From JAOUEA01 sp963825635 (GTDB lineage Bacteria > Actinomycetota > UBA4738 > HRBIN12), in assembly GCA_963825635.1 (NCBI GenBank), contig CAWGTU010000001.1:806001-870000 (forward strand): a DNA stretch of 64,000 nt. The letters run 5' to 3'. The notes below the pieces were generated by a model. That model saw only the letters and a program-made list of their open reading frames with translations. It was not told the DNA's origin and ran no database searches. Below, piece by piece: positions 41,111 through 49,745 of this stretch (the stretch's first letter is position 1; every line of letters starts with the position of its first letter). A program made the translations under genes and the position numbers.

Positions 41111-41683
41111 GTGCAGGCTCGCAACGACGGACCGCTCCTCCCGAAGGAGGAACAGCAGCTGATGGAAGGGCTCCTCGCCGGCAGCGACGACGCGATCCGC
41201 GCACTCTACGCGCGGTACGGTCGACCGATCTACTCGCTCGGCTACCGCCTGCTGGGCACCCGAGAGTCGGCCGAGGAGCTCACCCAGGACGTCTTCCTCA
41301 CCGCGTGGCGCAAGGCTGCGCGGTTCGACCCCACGCGAGGGCGCCTGTCGACGTGGCTGATGACGATCGCGCACAACCTCGCCGTCGACCGGCTCCGTCG
41401 GGAGACCGGTGTCTCGCGTCCGACCCTCGTGCTGGTCGACGAGGTGCCCGATGCACCCGGGCTCGACGAGGAGGCCGTGCTGATCGAACGAGACGCGGCG
41501 CTTCGAGCGTTGTCATCCCTCACCGAAGCCGAGCGCCGGTTGGTGGCCCGTGCCTACTTCCGGGGCATGACCGCCCGCGAGATCGCGGAATCCGACGGTA
41601 TCCCGCTCGGGACGGTCAAGACCCGGCTGCGCTCGGCGATGATCAAGGTACGGAAAGCGAACGAGGGCAAGGAACTGCTGTGA
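41111..41683 (+). CDS. ECF RNA polymerase sigma factor
   Basis: A 190-residue sigma-70 family extracytoplasmic-function factor. Region 2 spans about residues 30-95 (LYARYGRPIYSLGYRLLGTRESAEELTQDVFL, then the region 2.3-2.4 helix WLMTIAHNLAVDRLRR). Region 4 spans about 125-185 (ALSSLTEAERRLVARAYFRGMTAREIAESDGIPLGTVKTRL). The GTG is preferred because GGAAGGA sits 7 nt upstream; a longer reading from 41033 has no support. An anti-sigma gene overlaps its stop (GTGA), so activity is presumably controlled by that partner. Confidence 0.93.
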   Translation: MQARNDGPLLPKEEQQLMEGLLAGSDDAIRALYARYGRPIYSLGYRLLGTRESAEELTQDVFLTAWRKAARFDPTRGRLSTWLMTIAHNLAVDRLRRETGVSRPTLVLVDEVPDAPGLDEEAVLIERDAALRALSSLTEAERRLVARAYFRGMTAREIAESDGIPLGTVKTRLRSAMIKVRKANEGKELL

Positions 41684-42480
41684 ACTGCACGACCGTGCGC
41701 GATCGGCTGGCGGAGCACGCCCTGGGCGCCCTGACCCCGCGCGACGCCTCTCCCGTCGACCGCCATCTCACGTGGTGTGCTGCCTGCCGGAAGGAGGCGG
41801 GCGAGCTGCAGCGCGCCACCGCCACCCTCGCGTTCGGCGTGGCCCCACTCGAGCCCCCCGCAGACGTGGAGGCGCGCGTCGCCGGTGCGGTGCGCGAGGC
41901 AGTCGCCCGCCGCGACCGCCGCCCGTCCACGGCCCGTCGAAGCCGGCTCGCGCTCGTCGCAGCACTCGCCGCGATGCTCGCCGTGCTCGGGACCGGTTGG
42001 GGAGCCGTGATGGCGAACCGGGCCGCGGATTCCGATCGGCTGGTGCAGCTCGAGACGCTCCGGTCGCAGAGCGCCGTGGAGCGCTTCCGAGACCTGCTGA
42101 ACTCCGCCGAGTTCGGGGATCCTGAGGACGAGGTGTTCCTCGGCACGCTCAACCCGGCGGCACCCGGCGGGGGCGGGGGAAGCGCTCTCACGCTCGTCTC
42201 TCCGTCGATCATCGACATGGCGATCGTGCTCGTGAACGGCGTGCCCGAGGAGACGCGCGAGCTGTTGCCCTTCACGATCCGCCTCCGAGGCGCCGAGGGA
42301 GCGCTGATGGTCGGTCGCATCGAGAAGGGCGGGCTCGACGACAGTGGCGCGGGCATCGTGATGCGAGAGTTCGACGAGCTCGCCGGGTACGACTCGGTGA
42401 CCGTGCGCGACGTGAACGGCGACGTCGTGCTGAGCGGCTCGATGCAGACGCGCGCCGCCGTCACGAGCCCCGGCCCGTAG
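41680..42480 (+). CDS. Anti-sigma factor with zinc-binding N-terminal domain
   Basis: A 266-residue membrane-bound partner of the ECF sigma factor. The N-terminal ZAS motif is H29-x3-C33-x2-C36 (HLTWCAAC), with C3 nearby. A single transmembrane helix lies at about residues 89-110. The extracytoplasmic domain contains a glycine-rich loop (PAAPGGGGGSA) and a beta-rich C-terminal half resembling the anti-sigma-K/RskA type. The protein would hold the sigma factor at the membrane until a signal releases it. The two genes share a GTGA overlap. Confidence 0.88.
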   Translation: MNCTTVRDRLAEHALGALTPRDASPVDRHLTWCAACRKEAGELQRATATLAFGVAPLEPPADVEARVAGAVREAVARRDRRPSTARRSRLALVAALAAMLAVLGTGWGAVMANRAADSDRLVQLETLRSQSAVERFRDLLNSAEFGDPEDEVFLGTLNPAAPGGGGGSALTLVSPSIIDMAIVLVNGVPEETRELLPFTIRLRGAEGALMVGRIEKGGLDDSGAGIVMREFDELAGYDSVTVRDVNGDVVLSGSMQTRAAVTSPGP

Positions 42481-42520
42481 GGGACGCTGGGAGGCGGCTC
42501 CCGGGCCGTATCCTGCTCCC

Positions 42521-43525
42521 ATGCGATTCGGCCTCAGCCTCCCGCACTATGGCTTCTCGCTCCCCGACGGAGCCCCGATCACGTTCGAGGCGATGTGCGC
42601 CTGGGCCGAGCGCGCCGAACGACTCGGGTTCGATTCGATCTGGGTCTCGGACCACTTCTTCTACTCGTTCGATCGATACGGCGTCGATCCGACGCCGATC
42701 GCCGCGATCGAGCCGCTGACCGCGATCGCCGGGCTCGCGGCCGTGACCGATCGGATCCGCATGGGAACCCTCGTGCTCGGTGCGCCCTTCCGTCACCCGT
42801 CGATCCTCGCGAAGATGGCCACGACGATCGACGGCATCTCGCAAGGACGGCTCGATCTCGGCCTGGGGGCCGGCTGGCTCGAGCAGGAATTCACCTCGTT
42901 CGGTTACCGATACGGCACCGTCGGCGAGCGATTCGATGCGCTCGAGGGATCGTTACAGGTGCTGCACGCGCTGTTCGCCGGTGGCCCCGCCACGCTCGAG
43001 GGCCGCACGGTCTCGTTGCACGATGCGCATCTGTTGCCAGCCCCGGTCCAGCCACGCATCCCCGTGTGGGTGGGCGGCAAGGGGGGGCCACGTCTGCTGC
43101 GTCTCGCCGCCCGATACGCGGATGGATGGAACACCGTGTGGCGGTGGGCACCCGAAACGTACGGCGAACGTGCGGCGGCCGCCCGCGCGGCATGCGAGCG
43201 TGAGGACCGTGATCCGTCGACGTTCCGGCTCTCCGTCGGGCTCTACTCGTTGTTGGGCGAGACCGAGGCGGCGTTCCAGGGCGCGTTCGAACGAGCGAGG
43301 GCGTCGATGCCCGGCGATGCGATGCGCGAGGAGACCGAGGCATCGTGGCGCGCCGACACCCTCTCGGGCACCCCCGACGAGGTGATCGAGCGGGTCCTCG
43401 CGTTCGAGGCGGTGGGCGTGGAGGAGATCGTGGTCGCGCCGTGGGTCCTGCCCTTCTCCGTGCAGGAACCCGAGATGGTCGACCTGTTCGCCGAGCGGAT
43501 CATCCCCGCGTTCCGCCAGGGGTGA
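42521..43525 (+). CDS. LLM-class (luciferase-like) F420- or FMN-dependent oxidoreductase
   Basis: A 334-residue TIM-barrel flavin-dependent enzyme. FGLSLPHYGFSLPDG opens the barrel. AERAERLGFDSIWVSDHFFY, RIRMGTLVLGAPFRHPSILAKMATTIDGISQGRLDLGLGAGW, and a C-terminal block around LSGTPDEVIERVLAFEAVGVEE are typical of the actinobacterial F420-dependent subgroup. The substrate is unknown. TATCCT lies 6 nt before the ATG, so the message is probably leaderless. A small HTH gene follows almost immediately. Confidence 0.87.
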   Translation: MRFGLSLPHYGFSLPDGAPITFEAMCAWAERAERLGFDSIWVSDHFFYSFDRYGVDPTPIAAIEPLTAIAGLAAVTDRIRMGTLVLGAPFRHPSILAKMATTIDGISQGRLDLGLGAGWLEQEFTSFGYRYGTVGERFDALEGSLQVLHALFAGGPATLEGRTVSLHDAHLLPAPVQPRIPVWVGGKGGPRLLRLAARYADGWNTVWRWAPETYGERAAAARAACEREDRDPSTFRLSVGLYSLLGETEAAFQGAFERARASMPGDAMREETEASWRADTLSGTPDEVIERVLAFEAVGVEEIVVAPWVLPFSVQEPEMVDLFAERIIPAFRQG

Positions 43526-43533
43526 CTCGACCG

Positions 43534-43779
43534 ATGACCCACGGCGCGCCGGGCGACCCGCTCGCCTCGGCTGTGTTCGTGCTCCGTGACGCCGCGGAGC
43601 CGCTCCATTGGACGGTGATACTGGATCGAGCCCTGCGTGCGGGCTTCCTCGACCCGTTCACGACACCCAACGTGCGCCGTGAGCTCCTCGCGGCGCTCCG
43701 CCGCGGCGTCGCGGAGGGCGTGCTGCGCCTCGTCGACACCGGCGTCTACGAGCTCGCTCGGTCGCCGAGCGAGGGCTGA
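43534..43779 (+). CDS. Small HARE-HTH-like winged-helix protein
   Basis: An 81-residue protein. The segment AAEPLHWTVILDRALRAGFLDPFTTPNVRRELLAALR and the terminal GVLRLVDTGVYEL match the HARE-HTH winged-helix fold, found in the RNA polymerase delta subunit and in several nucleases. It is too short for any additional domain. The ATG has AGGGGTG 9 nt upstream; a GTG at 43522 overlapping the previous stop (GTGA) is an alternative. It probably follows the LLM gene in an operon. Confidence 0.6.
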   Translation: MTHGAPGDPLASAVFVLRDAAEPLHWTVILDRALRAGFLDPFTTPNVRRELLAALRRGVAEGVLRLVDTGVYELARSPSEG

Positions 43780-43790
43780 GGGGCGTGGTC

Positions 43791-44057
43791 CTAGGCGGTC
43801 TTCGCCTTCGGCGGCCGCCCGCGGCGTTTCCCGGTGGCGGTGCGAGTTGACGACTTCTTGGTGCTCGATGCGGCGCCCCCACGGTCGACCACGCCCTTGC
43901 GGCGTCCAGGTCGCGGCTTGCGGGCTCCCGCCACCAATTCGTTGACGTGGTTCGAGCAGAGATCCTTCACGAAGTTGCCGCGTGACACCTTGATCGTGAT
44001 GGTTTCGGCGGCTGGTCTGCCACACGCATCACACACCAGGATCGTCTTCTCAGCCAT
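43791..44057 (-). CDS. Small zinc-ribbon/AT-hook DNA-binding protein, Lsr2-like in plan
   Basis: An 88-residue basic protein. A Cys-x2-Cys motif (CDACG, residues 9-13) and a Cys-x2-His motif (CSNH, residues 34-37) would form a small metal site. The segment between, ETITIKVSRGNFVKDLCSNH, resembles the dimerisation hairpin of Lsr2. The C-terminal tail is rich in Lys, Arg and Ser/Thr and ends GKRRGRPPK, a clear AT-hook (RGRP). It may act as a nucleoid protein preferring AT-rich DNA, but that is inference. GAGGGGGGAGAG precedes the ATG, and TATCCT at 44093-44088 is a likely -10 box. Confidence 0.7.
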   Translation of the reverse strand: MAEKTILVCDACGRPAAETITIKVSRGNFVKDLCSNHVNELVAGARKPRPGRRKGVVDRGGAASSTKKSSTRTATGKRRGRPPKAKTA

Positions 44058-44087
44058 CTCTCCCCCCTCGGTCGTCGCAACGGGCTC

Positions 44088-44093
44088 AGGATA
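44088..44093 (-). promoter_or_regulatory. Probable -10 box (TATCCT) of the zinc-ribbon/AT-hook gene
   Basis: TATCCT on the minus strand would start transcription near 44081, leaving a leader of about 25 nt with a strong purine-rich ribosome-binding site. Confidence 0.45.
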
Positions 44094-44141
44094 CGCGTGA
44101 CCGGACGCGTGCCACCATATGTCGCCGAAGCGACTTGGACG

Positions 44142-45134
44142 CTAGGGGCGGTAGGCGATCGGCGAGAACCGCTCGAGTTTCTCGAAGCGGTGTTCCGCCT
44201 CGACCCACCGCACCGTTCCCGAACGCGATCGCATCACCATCGAGTGGGTCGTCGCTCCGTCCGGCCAGTATCGGACGCCGCGCAACAGCGAACCGTCGGT
44301 GATACCCGTCGCTGCGAAGAACACATCGTCGCCGCTCACCAGGTCGTCGGTCGTGAGGACCGCGTCGAGATCGAAGCCGCCGTCGATCAAGGCCTGACGC
44401 TCGGCGTCGTCCCGAGGGTACAGACGGCCCTGGATCGCGCCACCGAGGCACTTCAGCGCCGCCGCCGCGATCACTCCCTCGGGCGTGCCGCCGATGCCGA
44501 GCAGCAGATCCACCCCCGTGCGCGGCGCCGCCGCGGCGATCGCCCCGGCCACGTCGCCGTCGCTGATCAGATAGACGCGGGCGCCGACGCTCCGCACTGC
44601 GTCGATCATGTCGGTGTGTCGTGGTCGGTCGAGGATCGTCACGCTCACGTCCTCGGGCTTCACGCCCTTGGCCTTGGCCACGAGTCGCACGTTCTCCTCG
44701 GGCGGTGCCGTGACATCGATCACCCCCGCCGCCTCGGCGCCTGCGGCGACCTTCTCCATGTACACCGCGGCGCCGGGGAAGAACATCGTGCCCCGTTCCG
44801 CCAGAGCGATCACGGCGACCGCGTTCGGCTGGCCGACCGCGGTGAGACGGGTACCGTCGATCGGATCGACCGCCACGTCGACACCCGGGCCGTCGCCGTT
44901 GCCGACGTCCTCGCCGTTGAACAGCATCGGCGCCTCATCCTTCTCGCCTTCGCCGATCACCACCGTGCCGCTCATCGAGACGGTGTCGATCATCAGACGC
45001 ATCGCGTCGACGGCGGCGGCATCGGCTGCGATCTTGTCGCCGTGGCCGATCCACCGTCCGGCCGCGAGCGCCGCGGCCTCGGTGACACGTGCGAGCTCCA
45101 TGGCCAGGTTCCGGTCCGGTCGGGCGTCGTTCAC
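44142..45134 (-). CDS. glpX: Class II fructose-1,6-bisphosphatase
   Basis: A 330-residue Li+-sensitive phosphatase of the GlpX family, hydrolysing fructose 1,6-bisphosphate in gluconeogenesis. Metal- and substrate-binding blocks are IGEGEKDEAPML, VDPIDGTRLTAVGQPNAVAVIAL, ILDRPRHTDMI, LISDGDVAGAIA, and LLGIGGTPEGVIAAAALKCLGG. In Actinobacteria this is usually the only fructose bisphosphatase, and it fits growth on glycerol, whose genes begin about 1.7 kb away. GAGGGAGGAACCC precedes the ATG; TAGGAT at 45192-45187 is a probable -10 box. Confidence 0.95.
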   Translation of the reverse strand: MNDARPDRNLAMELARVTEAAALAAGRWIGHGDKIAADAAAVDAMRLMIDTVSMSGTVVIGEGEKDEAPMLFNGEDVGNGDGPGVDVAVDPIDGTRLTAVGQPNAVAVIALAERGTMFFPGAAVYMEKVAAGAEAAGVIDVTAPPEENVRLVAKAKGVKPEDVSVTILDRPRHTDMIDAVRSVGARVYLISDGDVAGAIAAAAPRTGVDLLLGIGGTPEGVIAAAALKCLGGAIQGRLYPRDDAERQALIDGGFDLDAVLTTDDLVSGDDVFFAATGITDGSLLRGVRYWPDGATTHSMVMRSRSGTVRWVEAEHRFEKLERFSPIAYRP

Positions 45135-45184
45135 GGGTTCCTCCCTCGTTCAGTGCGGCGGCCGCGCGGGCGCTTCCGACGCTC

Positions 45185-46180
45185 TCATCCTATCGGCGGG
45201 GGCGCCAGGTCCCGGTCGGCGTACCAGGCGAGCGAGCGCCGGATCGTGACCTCGATGGGCGTGTAGCGCAGGCCGAGCTCGCGTTGCGCGAGCGATGCGT
45301 CGAAGCGGTGCCCGTGCAACAGCGTGCGCACGGTCTCGGGACAGATGCGCCCGTCACGCCTCATCACGCGCGCCGCCGCGCCCGCGACGACCCCGCCGAC
45401 CACGGCCAGGCTGCGGGGCGCGAACCAGGCGCGGCCCGGATGCCCGGACGCCTGGCGGAGCAGCGTGACCGCGGTGCGCACGTCGAACGAGGCACCGCTC
45501 ACGAGGTAGCGCCGGCCCGGCACGCCGTTACGCTCGGCGAGCAGGTGAGCGTCGGTGCAGTCGTCGATGTCGACGACCGAGAGCCACGTGTTCACGAGCA
45601 CCGGCAGCCGGCCGTTCACGATTCCGAGGAGGAGCTCGGCGGATCCTCCCGTGCGTCCGGGTCCCTGCACCGACGAGGGATTCACGGTCACGACGGGCAC
45701 ACCGAGCGTGTCCCCGAGCTCGAGCACGCGGCGTTCCCCCAGGAACTTCGATCGTTCGTAGTTCGACATGAACGTGCCACGGTGCGACGTGTCCTCGCGG
45801 CCGATCTCCCCGGTCCGCTCGCCGATCGTGGTCGCCGACGAGGTGTGGACGACCCGCGACACCCTGGCCGCGGCTGCGGCACGCACCACGGCGGTGGCGC
45901 CGTCCACGTTCACGCGCATCATCGGCCCGGGATCACGCATGCACATCGCGTTCACCCCGGCGACGTGGAACACGGTCCCGCAGCCACGCATCCCCCGCAG
46001 CAGTGCCTCCTGGTCGCAGAGGTCGCCCCGAACGACCACGGCTCCGCTCTCGGCGAGCGCCGCTGCGCTGACGTCAGACCTGGCCAGGGCCCGGACCTGT
46101 CGTCCCTCGGCGGTCAATCGGGCGAGGAGTGCTCCCCCCACGAACCCCGACGCTCCCGTGACGAAGACGGGCCCCGACAC
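45185..46180 (-). CDS. NAD(P)-dependent epimerase/dehydratase (extended SDR) family protein
   Basis: A 331-residue Rossmann enzyme. TGASGFVGGALLARL binds the cofactor, GDLCD and HVAGVNAM follow, and SSATTIGE with N-Y-E-R-S-K gives the catalytic Ser, Tyr and Lys. The C-terminal part is a substrate domain. It belongs to the sugar epimerase/dihydroflavonol reductase-like group; the substrate is not predictable. The GTG start is 3 bp after the pgsA stop, so the two genes are co-expressed. Confidence 0.85.
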   Translation of the reverse strand: MSGPVFVTGASGFVGGALLARLTAEGRQVRALARSDVSAAALAESGAVVVRGDLCDQEALLRGMRGCGTVFHVAGVNAMCMRDPGPMMRVNVDGATAVVRAAAAARVSRVVHTSSATTIGERTGEIGREDTSHRGTFMSNYERSKFLGERRVLELGDTLGVPVVTVNPSSVQGPGRTGGSAELLLGIVNGRLPVLVNTWLSVVDIDDCTDAHLLAERNGVPGRRYLVSGASFDVRTAVTLLRQASGHPGRAWFAPRSLAVVGGVVAGAAARVMRRDGRICPETVRTLLHGHRFDASLAQRELGLRYTPIEVTIRRSLAWYADRDLAPPPIG

Positions 46181-46183
46181 GGG

Positions 46184-46774
46184 TCAGCGACCCGGTGCAG
46201 CCGCGTCGCGGCCCGACAGCACCGAGAAGAACCGAGCGAGGTACTGAACCGCCGAGACGATCGTGATCAGGGCCGCGATCGCCATCAGCCACTGGTCGAG
46301 GTACCAGTCGCCCAGGTGGATCTCGGGTCGCCAGATCGCGAACGTGATCGCGACGAACTGGATCGTCGCCTTCCATTTCCCCCACATCGACGGGGTCACC
46401 ACGATGCCGTCGGAGGCCGAGACCGCGCCCCGAAGCCCCATGATCAGCAGTTCCCGGCCGACGATCACGAACGCGATCCACGCGGAGACGCGACCGACGG
46501 CCACCAGCGCCAGCAGCACGCCCGAGACGAGCAGCTTGTCGGCGGCGGTATCGAGGAAGCTGCCGAAGGTGGAGGTCTGCTTCCACCGACGGGCCAGCCG
46601 TCCGTCGAAGAAGTCGGTGGCGGCCGCGAAGGCGAACAGCAGGGCGGCGGTGGGTTCCACCCACGGGCCGGGATCGTGCACGAGCACCATGGCCATCACC
46701 ACCGGCGTCAACGCGATGCGCAGGTACGTGATGAACGCGAGGAAGGCGGCGGCTCGTTCGTCGGGGGTGCTCAT
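46184..46774 (-). CDS. pgsA: CDP-diacylglycerol-glycerol-3-phosphate 3-phosphatidyltransferase
   Basis: A 196-residue membrane enzyme making phosphatidylglycerol phosphate. The CDP-alcohol phosphotransferase motif is intact: DFFDGRLAR, then a glycine eight residues on and SFLDTAAD with the two last Asp residues. Several hydrophobic helices follow. The product feeds Lgt, which uses phosphatidylglycerol. It lies downstream of the dhaM gene with 36 bp between; TACGAT in this gap could give it a promoter of its own. The substrate (glycerol 3-phosphate) is also made by GlpK in the adjacent locus. Confidence 0.9.
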   Translation of the reverse strand: MSTPDERAAAFLAFITYLRIALTPVVMAMVLVHDPGPWVEPTAALLFAFAAATDFFDGRLARRWKQTSTFGSFLDTAADKLLVSGVLLALVAVGRVSAWIAFVIVGRELLIMGLRGAVSASDGIVVTPSMWGKWKATIQFVAITFAIWRPEIHLGDWYLDQWLMAIAALITIVSAVQYLARFFSVLSGRDAAAPGR

Positions 46775-46810
46775 GGCCTCGTCAGCGAATCGTACCGGCT
46801 GAACCCGACG

Positions 46811-49360
46811 CTACGACGATGTGAGCAGGTCCCGCACCTCCGAGGCGGACGCGCACCCCAGGGCTCGTGCGGCGATCGCTCGGGCGTCGACGAGGGTCGT
46901 CGACCGGACGGCGTCCTTCACGGTCGCGATCGCGGGCGCGGCCATCGAGAGCTCGCGGACGCCGAGCCCGAGCAGGAGCGGGGTCGCGAGCTCGTCGCCG
47001 GCAAGCTCGCCGCAGACGCCCACCCAGCGACCGTGCGCCTCGGCACCCTCGGTGGTGGACGCGATCAGGCGCAGCACCGCCGGATGCAGCGGATCGTTCA
47101 GCTCGGCGACGTGCTCGTTGCCACGATCGGCGGCGAGCGCGTACTGGGTCAGGTCGTTGGTGCCGATGGAGAAGAAGTCGGCGCCCGCAGCGAGGGCGTC
47201 GGCGGTCAGGGCGGCGGACGGGACCTCCACCATGATGCCGACCTCGATCACCGGGGCCAGGTTGGTCTCCGCGCGAGCGCGTTCGACGGCTGCCCGGGCC
47301 GCCTCGAGCTCCCCCGTCGTCGCGACCATGGGGAACATCACGCGAACGGGATGCTCGACGGCCACGCGGAGCAACGCCCGGAGCTGGGCCAGGAGGAGCT
47401 CGGGGCGAGCGAGCCCGAGCCGGATGCCACGCACCCCCAGGAAGGGATTCACCTCGTGGGCCTGCGCCAAGGCGGAGACCGGCTTGTCGGCGCCCGCATC
47501 GAGCGTGCGGACCAGGAGCGGGCGTCCGTCGAGCGCCTCGGCGGCTGCGCGGTAGGCGGCTTCCTGCTCGTGTTCGGCCGGCAGCGTGTCGCGACCCATG
47601 AAGAGGAACTCGGTCCGGAACAGCCCGATGCCGTCGGCGCCCGCGGCGACCGCGGCCGCGACCTCGGCCGGTCCGCCGACGTTCGCGGCCACCTCGACGG
47701 TCGTCCCATCCAGGGTCGTGGCAGGCTCGCCGGCCCTCGCCAACAGCCCCGCTCGGCGCTCGATCCGTTCCCGTCGCTCGGACTCGAACGCCTCGACGAC
47801 GTCGGGCGGAGGGTCGACGACGACTTCCCCACGAGCGCCGTCGACGGCGAGCGGCGACCCCTCCGTGAGCGAGAGCACCCCCGGTCCCACGCCCACGACC
47901 GCCGGGATGCCGAGGGCTCGCGCCAGCACGGCGGCGTGCGAGGTCGGGCCGCCGTGGGCGGTGACGATGCCAAGGGCCGCCGCCGGGTCGAGTCCCGCCG
48001 TGTCTGCGGGTGTCAGGTCGGCGGCGACGAGGATGCCGGGTTCGTCGAGCCGCGGCGCCGGCACGGCCACGCCCAGGATGCGCGCCAGGACCTGCGTGCC
48101 GACGCTCCGCAGGTCGACCGCACGCGCGCGCATGTACTCGTCGTCGAGCACGTCCCACCCGGCGGCCACGGTCTCGACGGCATCGCGCCACGCGGTAGCC
48201 GCGTTGCTGCTCCGTGCGGAGATCGCCTCGCGCGCCGGCTCGAGCAGGGCCGCGTCGCACAGGAACAGCAGGTGGGCGTCGAATATGCGGGCCTCGCCCT
48301 CACCGGCTCGCTCGGCGACCGCGTCGCGTTGCGTCGCGATCGCGTCTGCGGTCGCACGCACGGCGGAGTCGAGCGCGGAGAGCTCCGAGGCGGGATCCGT
48401 CCCGGGGGTGTCGGGCACGGCGAGTGGTGGCGTGTGGAAGCGCCGCAGCTCGCCGACGGCCACACCGGGGGAGGCGGCGAAGCCTCTCACCACGTCCCCC
48501 TCGACGACCCGTTCCATCGCGTCGACGGGCTGGAGATACGCCTCGTCCGCCGCGGCGGCCGCGGCCCCGGTCGTCTGGGGCGGCTCGTCGAACCGGCGGG
48601 CGGCGAGCGCCTCGAGTCCCGCGATCGCCTCGGCCGCGCCGGGCCCTTCCGCCCGGACTTCCACTTCGTGGCCCGCACGCACCCCGAGCGTCGCAACGCC
48701 ATTCAGACTGCTCGCGTCTGCCGGGCCGGCACCGGTCGTGAGGTTGCGCACGCTGACCCTGGCGTCGTACCCGGCCGCGGTCTGCACGAACCGGGCCGCG
48801 GGCCTCGCGTGGAGCCCGTGAGGAACCTCGACCGGGAACACGGCCACCACGGTCGGGCCCTCAGGCGGCGAAGTATCCGCCGCGCCCCCGGAGCCCGGCT
48901 CGCCTGTCTCGGCCTCGCCCGCATCCTCGGTCTCTGTCCCGAGGTGGGCGATCTTGCCGGCCAGGCCGGAGCGCGCCTCCTCGGCGACCGCCTCGAGCGG
49001 CATGCCCAGCTTGGCGGTGACCGCCGCCGCGACGGCTCCCTCGACGAGCGGAGCCTCACAGAGAAGGATGCGCTCGCGCCGCTCGTCGCCGATCAGGTCG
49101 ACCGCCATCTCGGCCGAGAGCACGGCGCTCCCGAGGTCCATCAGCACCAGCACCCCGTCGTCGGACCACGCCCGCTCGATGGCCTGCATCACGAGGACGG
49201 CGTCGGTACCGATCGGGTGCTCGGGACCCTCTGGACCATCGACAGCCTCGAGCCCGCCCGCGGTCTCGAGCCTCACCTCGGCCCCGCCCATCTCGCGCGC
49301 GAGCTGCGCGACGCCCTCGGCGATGAGGGCGCTGTGGGAGACGATCACGATGCCGACCAC
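46811..49360 (-). CDS. dhaM: PTS-type dihydroxyacetone phosphotransferase DhaM (EIIA-HPr-EI fusion)
   Basis: An 849-residue triple fusion. An EIIA-Man-like domain (about 1-135) has the active His9 in VSHSALIAEG. An acidic linker is followed by an HPr domain (about 170-258) with H184 in GLHARPA. A full-length enzyme I begins near 290, with H475 in GGPTSHAAVLAR, the PEP-binding LFRTEFLFM and SIGTNDLTQY regions, and the catalytic Cys in CGELAGDE. E. coli DhaM has a truncated enzyme I; here it is complete, so this protein could take phosphate directly from PEP and pass it to ADP on DhaL. No other PTS gene is in the window. GTG start after GAGGGAG. Confidence 0.92.
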   Translation of the reverse strand: MVGIVIVSHSALIAEGVAQLAREMGGAEVRLETAGGLEAVDGPEGPEHPIGTDAVLVMQAIERAWSDDGVLVLMDLGSAVLSAEMAVDLIGDERRERILLCEAPLVEGAVAAAVTAKLGMPLEAVAEEARSGLAGKIAHLGTETEDAGEAETGEPGSGGAADTSPPEGPTVVAVFPVEVPHGLHARPAARFVQTAAGYDARVSVRNLTTGAGPADASSLNGVATLGVRAGHEVEVRAEGPGAAEAIAGLEALAARRFDEPPQTTGAAAAAADEAYLQPVDAMERVVEGDVVRGFAASPGVAVGELRRFHTPPLAVPDTPGTDPASELSALDSAVRATADAIATQRDAVAERAGEGEARIFDAHLLFLCDAALLEPAREAISARSSNAATAWRDAVETVAAGWDVLDDEYMRARAVDLRSVGTQVLARILGVAVPAPRLDEPGILVAADLTPADTAGLDPAAALGIVTAHGGPTSHAAVLARALGIPAVVGVGPGVLSLTEGSPLAVDGARGEVVVDPPPDVVEAFESERRERIERRAGLLARAGEPATTLDGTTVEVAANVGGPAEVAAAVAAGADGIGLFRTEFLFMGRDTLPAEHEQEAAYRAAAEALDGRPLLVRTLDAGADKPVSALAQAHEVNPFLGVRGIRLGLARPELLLAQLRALLRVAVEHPVRVMFPMVATTGELEAARAAVERARAETNLAPVIEVGIMVEVPSAALTADALAAGADFFSIGTNDLTQYALAADRGNEHVAELNDPLHPAVLRLIASTTEGAEAHGRWVGVCGELAGDELATPLLLGLGVRELSMAAPAIATVKDAVRSTTLVDARAIAARALGCASASEVRDLLTSS

Positions 49361-49373
49361 GAGCCGCGCTCCC

Positions 49374-49745
49374 TCAAGCCCTCGAGGCCAGCACGCCGAT
49401 CAAGATGAAGCCGTAGACGACTGTGACGATGCCGAGGGCGACGAGCCCGAGTTCGAGGCGCCGGCGCCACCGCTCGCTCAGGCCGAAGTCGAACAGCACC
49501 GAACGCAAGCCCAGCATCGCGTGCACGGTGACGACGACGAGGAAGACCCCTTCGATCACGAAGATGATCGGTGTGCTGATGTAGTCGAGCACGTGCTGGT
49601 AGGTGCGCAATCCACCGATCTCCTCGACGACGAAATGGTGCGCGACCATGTGGATCGTCACGAGCGCGAGGAGGGAGACGCCGGTGAACGCGGTCCATCG
49701 CCAGCTCCGCGACCGCGTCGATCGCTCGGGGGCCGTCGCGACCAT
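49374..49745 (-). CDS. SdhD-like membrane anchor of a complex II-type electron-transfer module
   Basis: A 123-residue protein with three transmembrane helices. The first carries H32, H36 and H37 (TIHMVAHHF), and the second H75 in TVHAMLGLRSVLFDF, which matches the haem b-ligand segment of SdhD (HAWIGMWQVLTDY in E. coli). It should hold haem b and quinone with the SdhC-like protein. Its ATG overlaps the SdhC-like stop (ATGA), and the chain continues up through SdhB-like and GlpA by further overlaps. The product probably serves GlpA instead of a succinate dehydrogenase flavoprotein. Confidence 0.82.
   Translation of the reverse strand: MVATAPERSTRSRSWRWTAFTGVSLLALVTIHMVAHHFVVEEIGGLRTYQHVLDYISTPIIFVIEGVFLVVVTVHAMLGLRSVLFDFGLSERWRRRLELGLVALGIVTVVYGFILIGVLASRA

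Noticed and set aside
45089..49408. A 1439-codon open frame on the plus strand antisense to dhaM and its neighbours
   Set aside because: It is an artefact of GC-rich third positions. The minus-strand frames encode clear PTS, PgsA and SDR motifs, while the antisense product is low-complexity Arg/Gly/His-rich sequence with no motifs.
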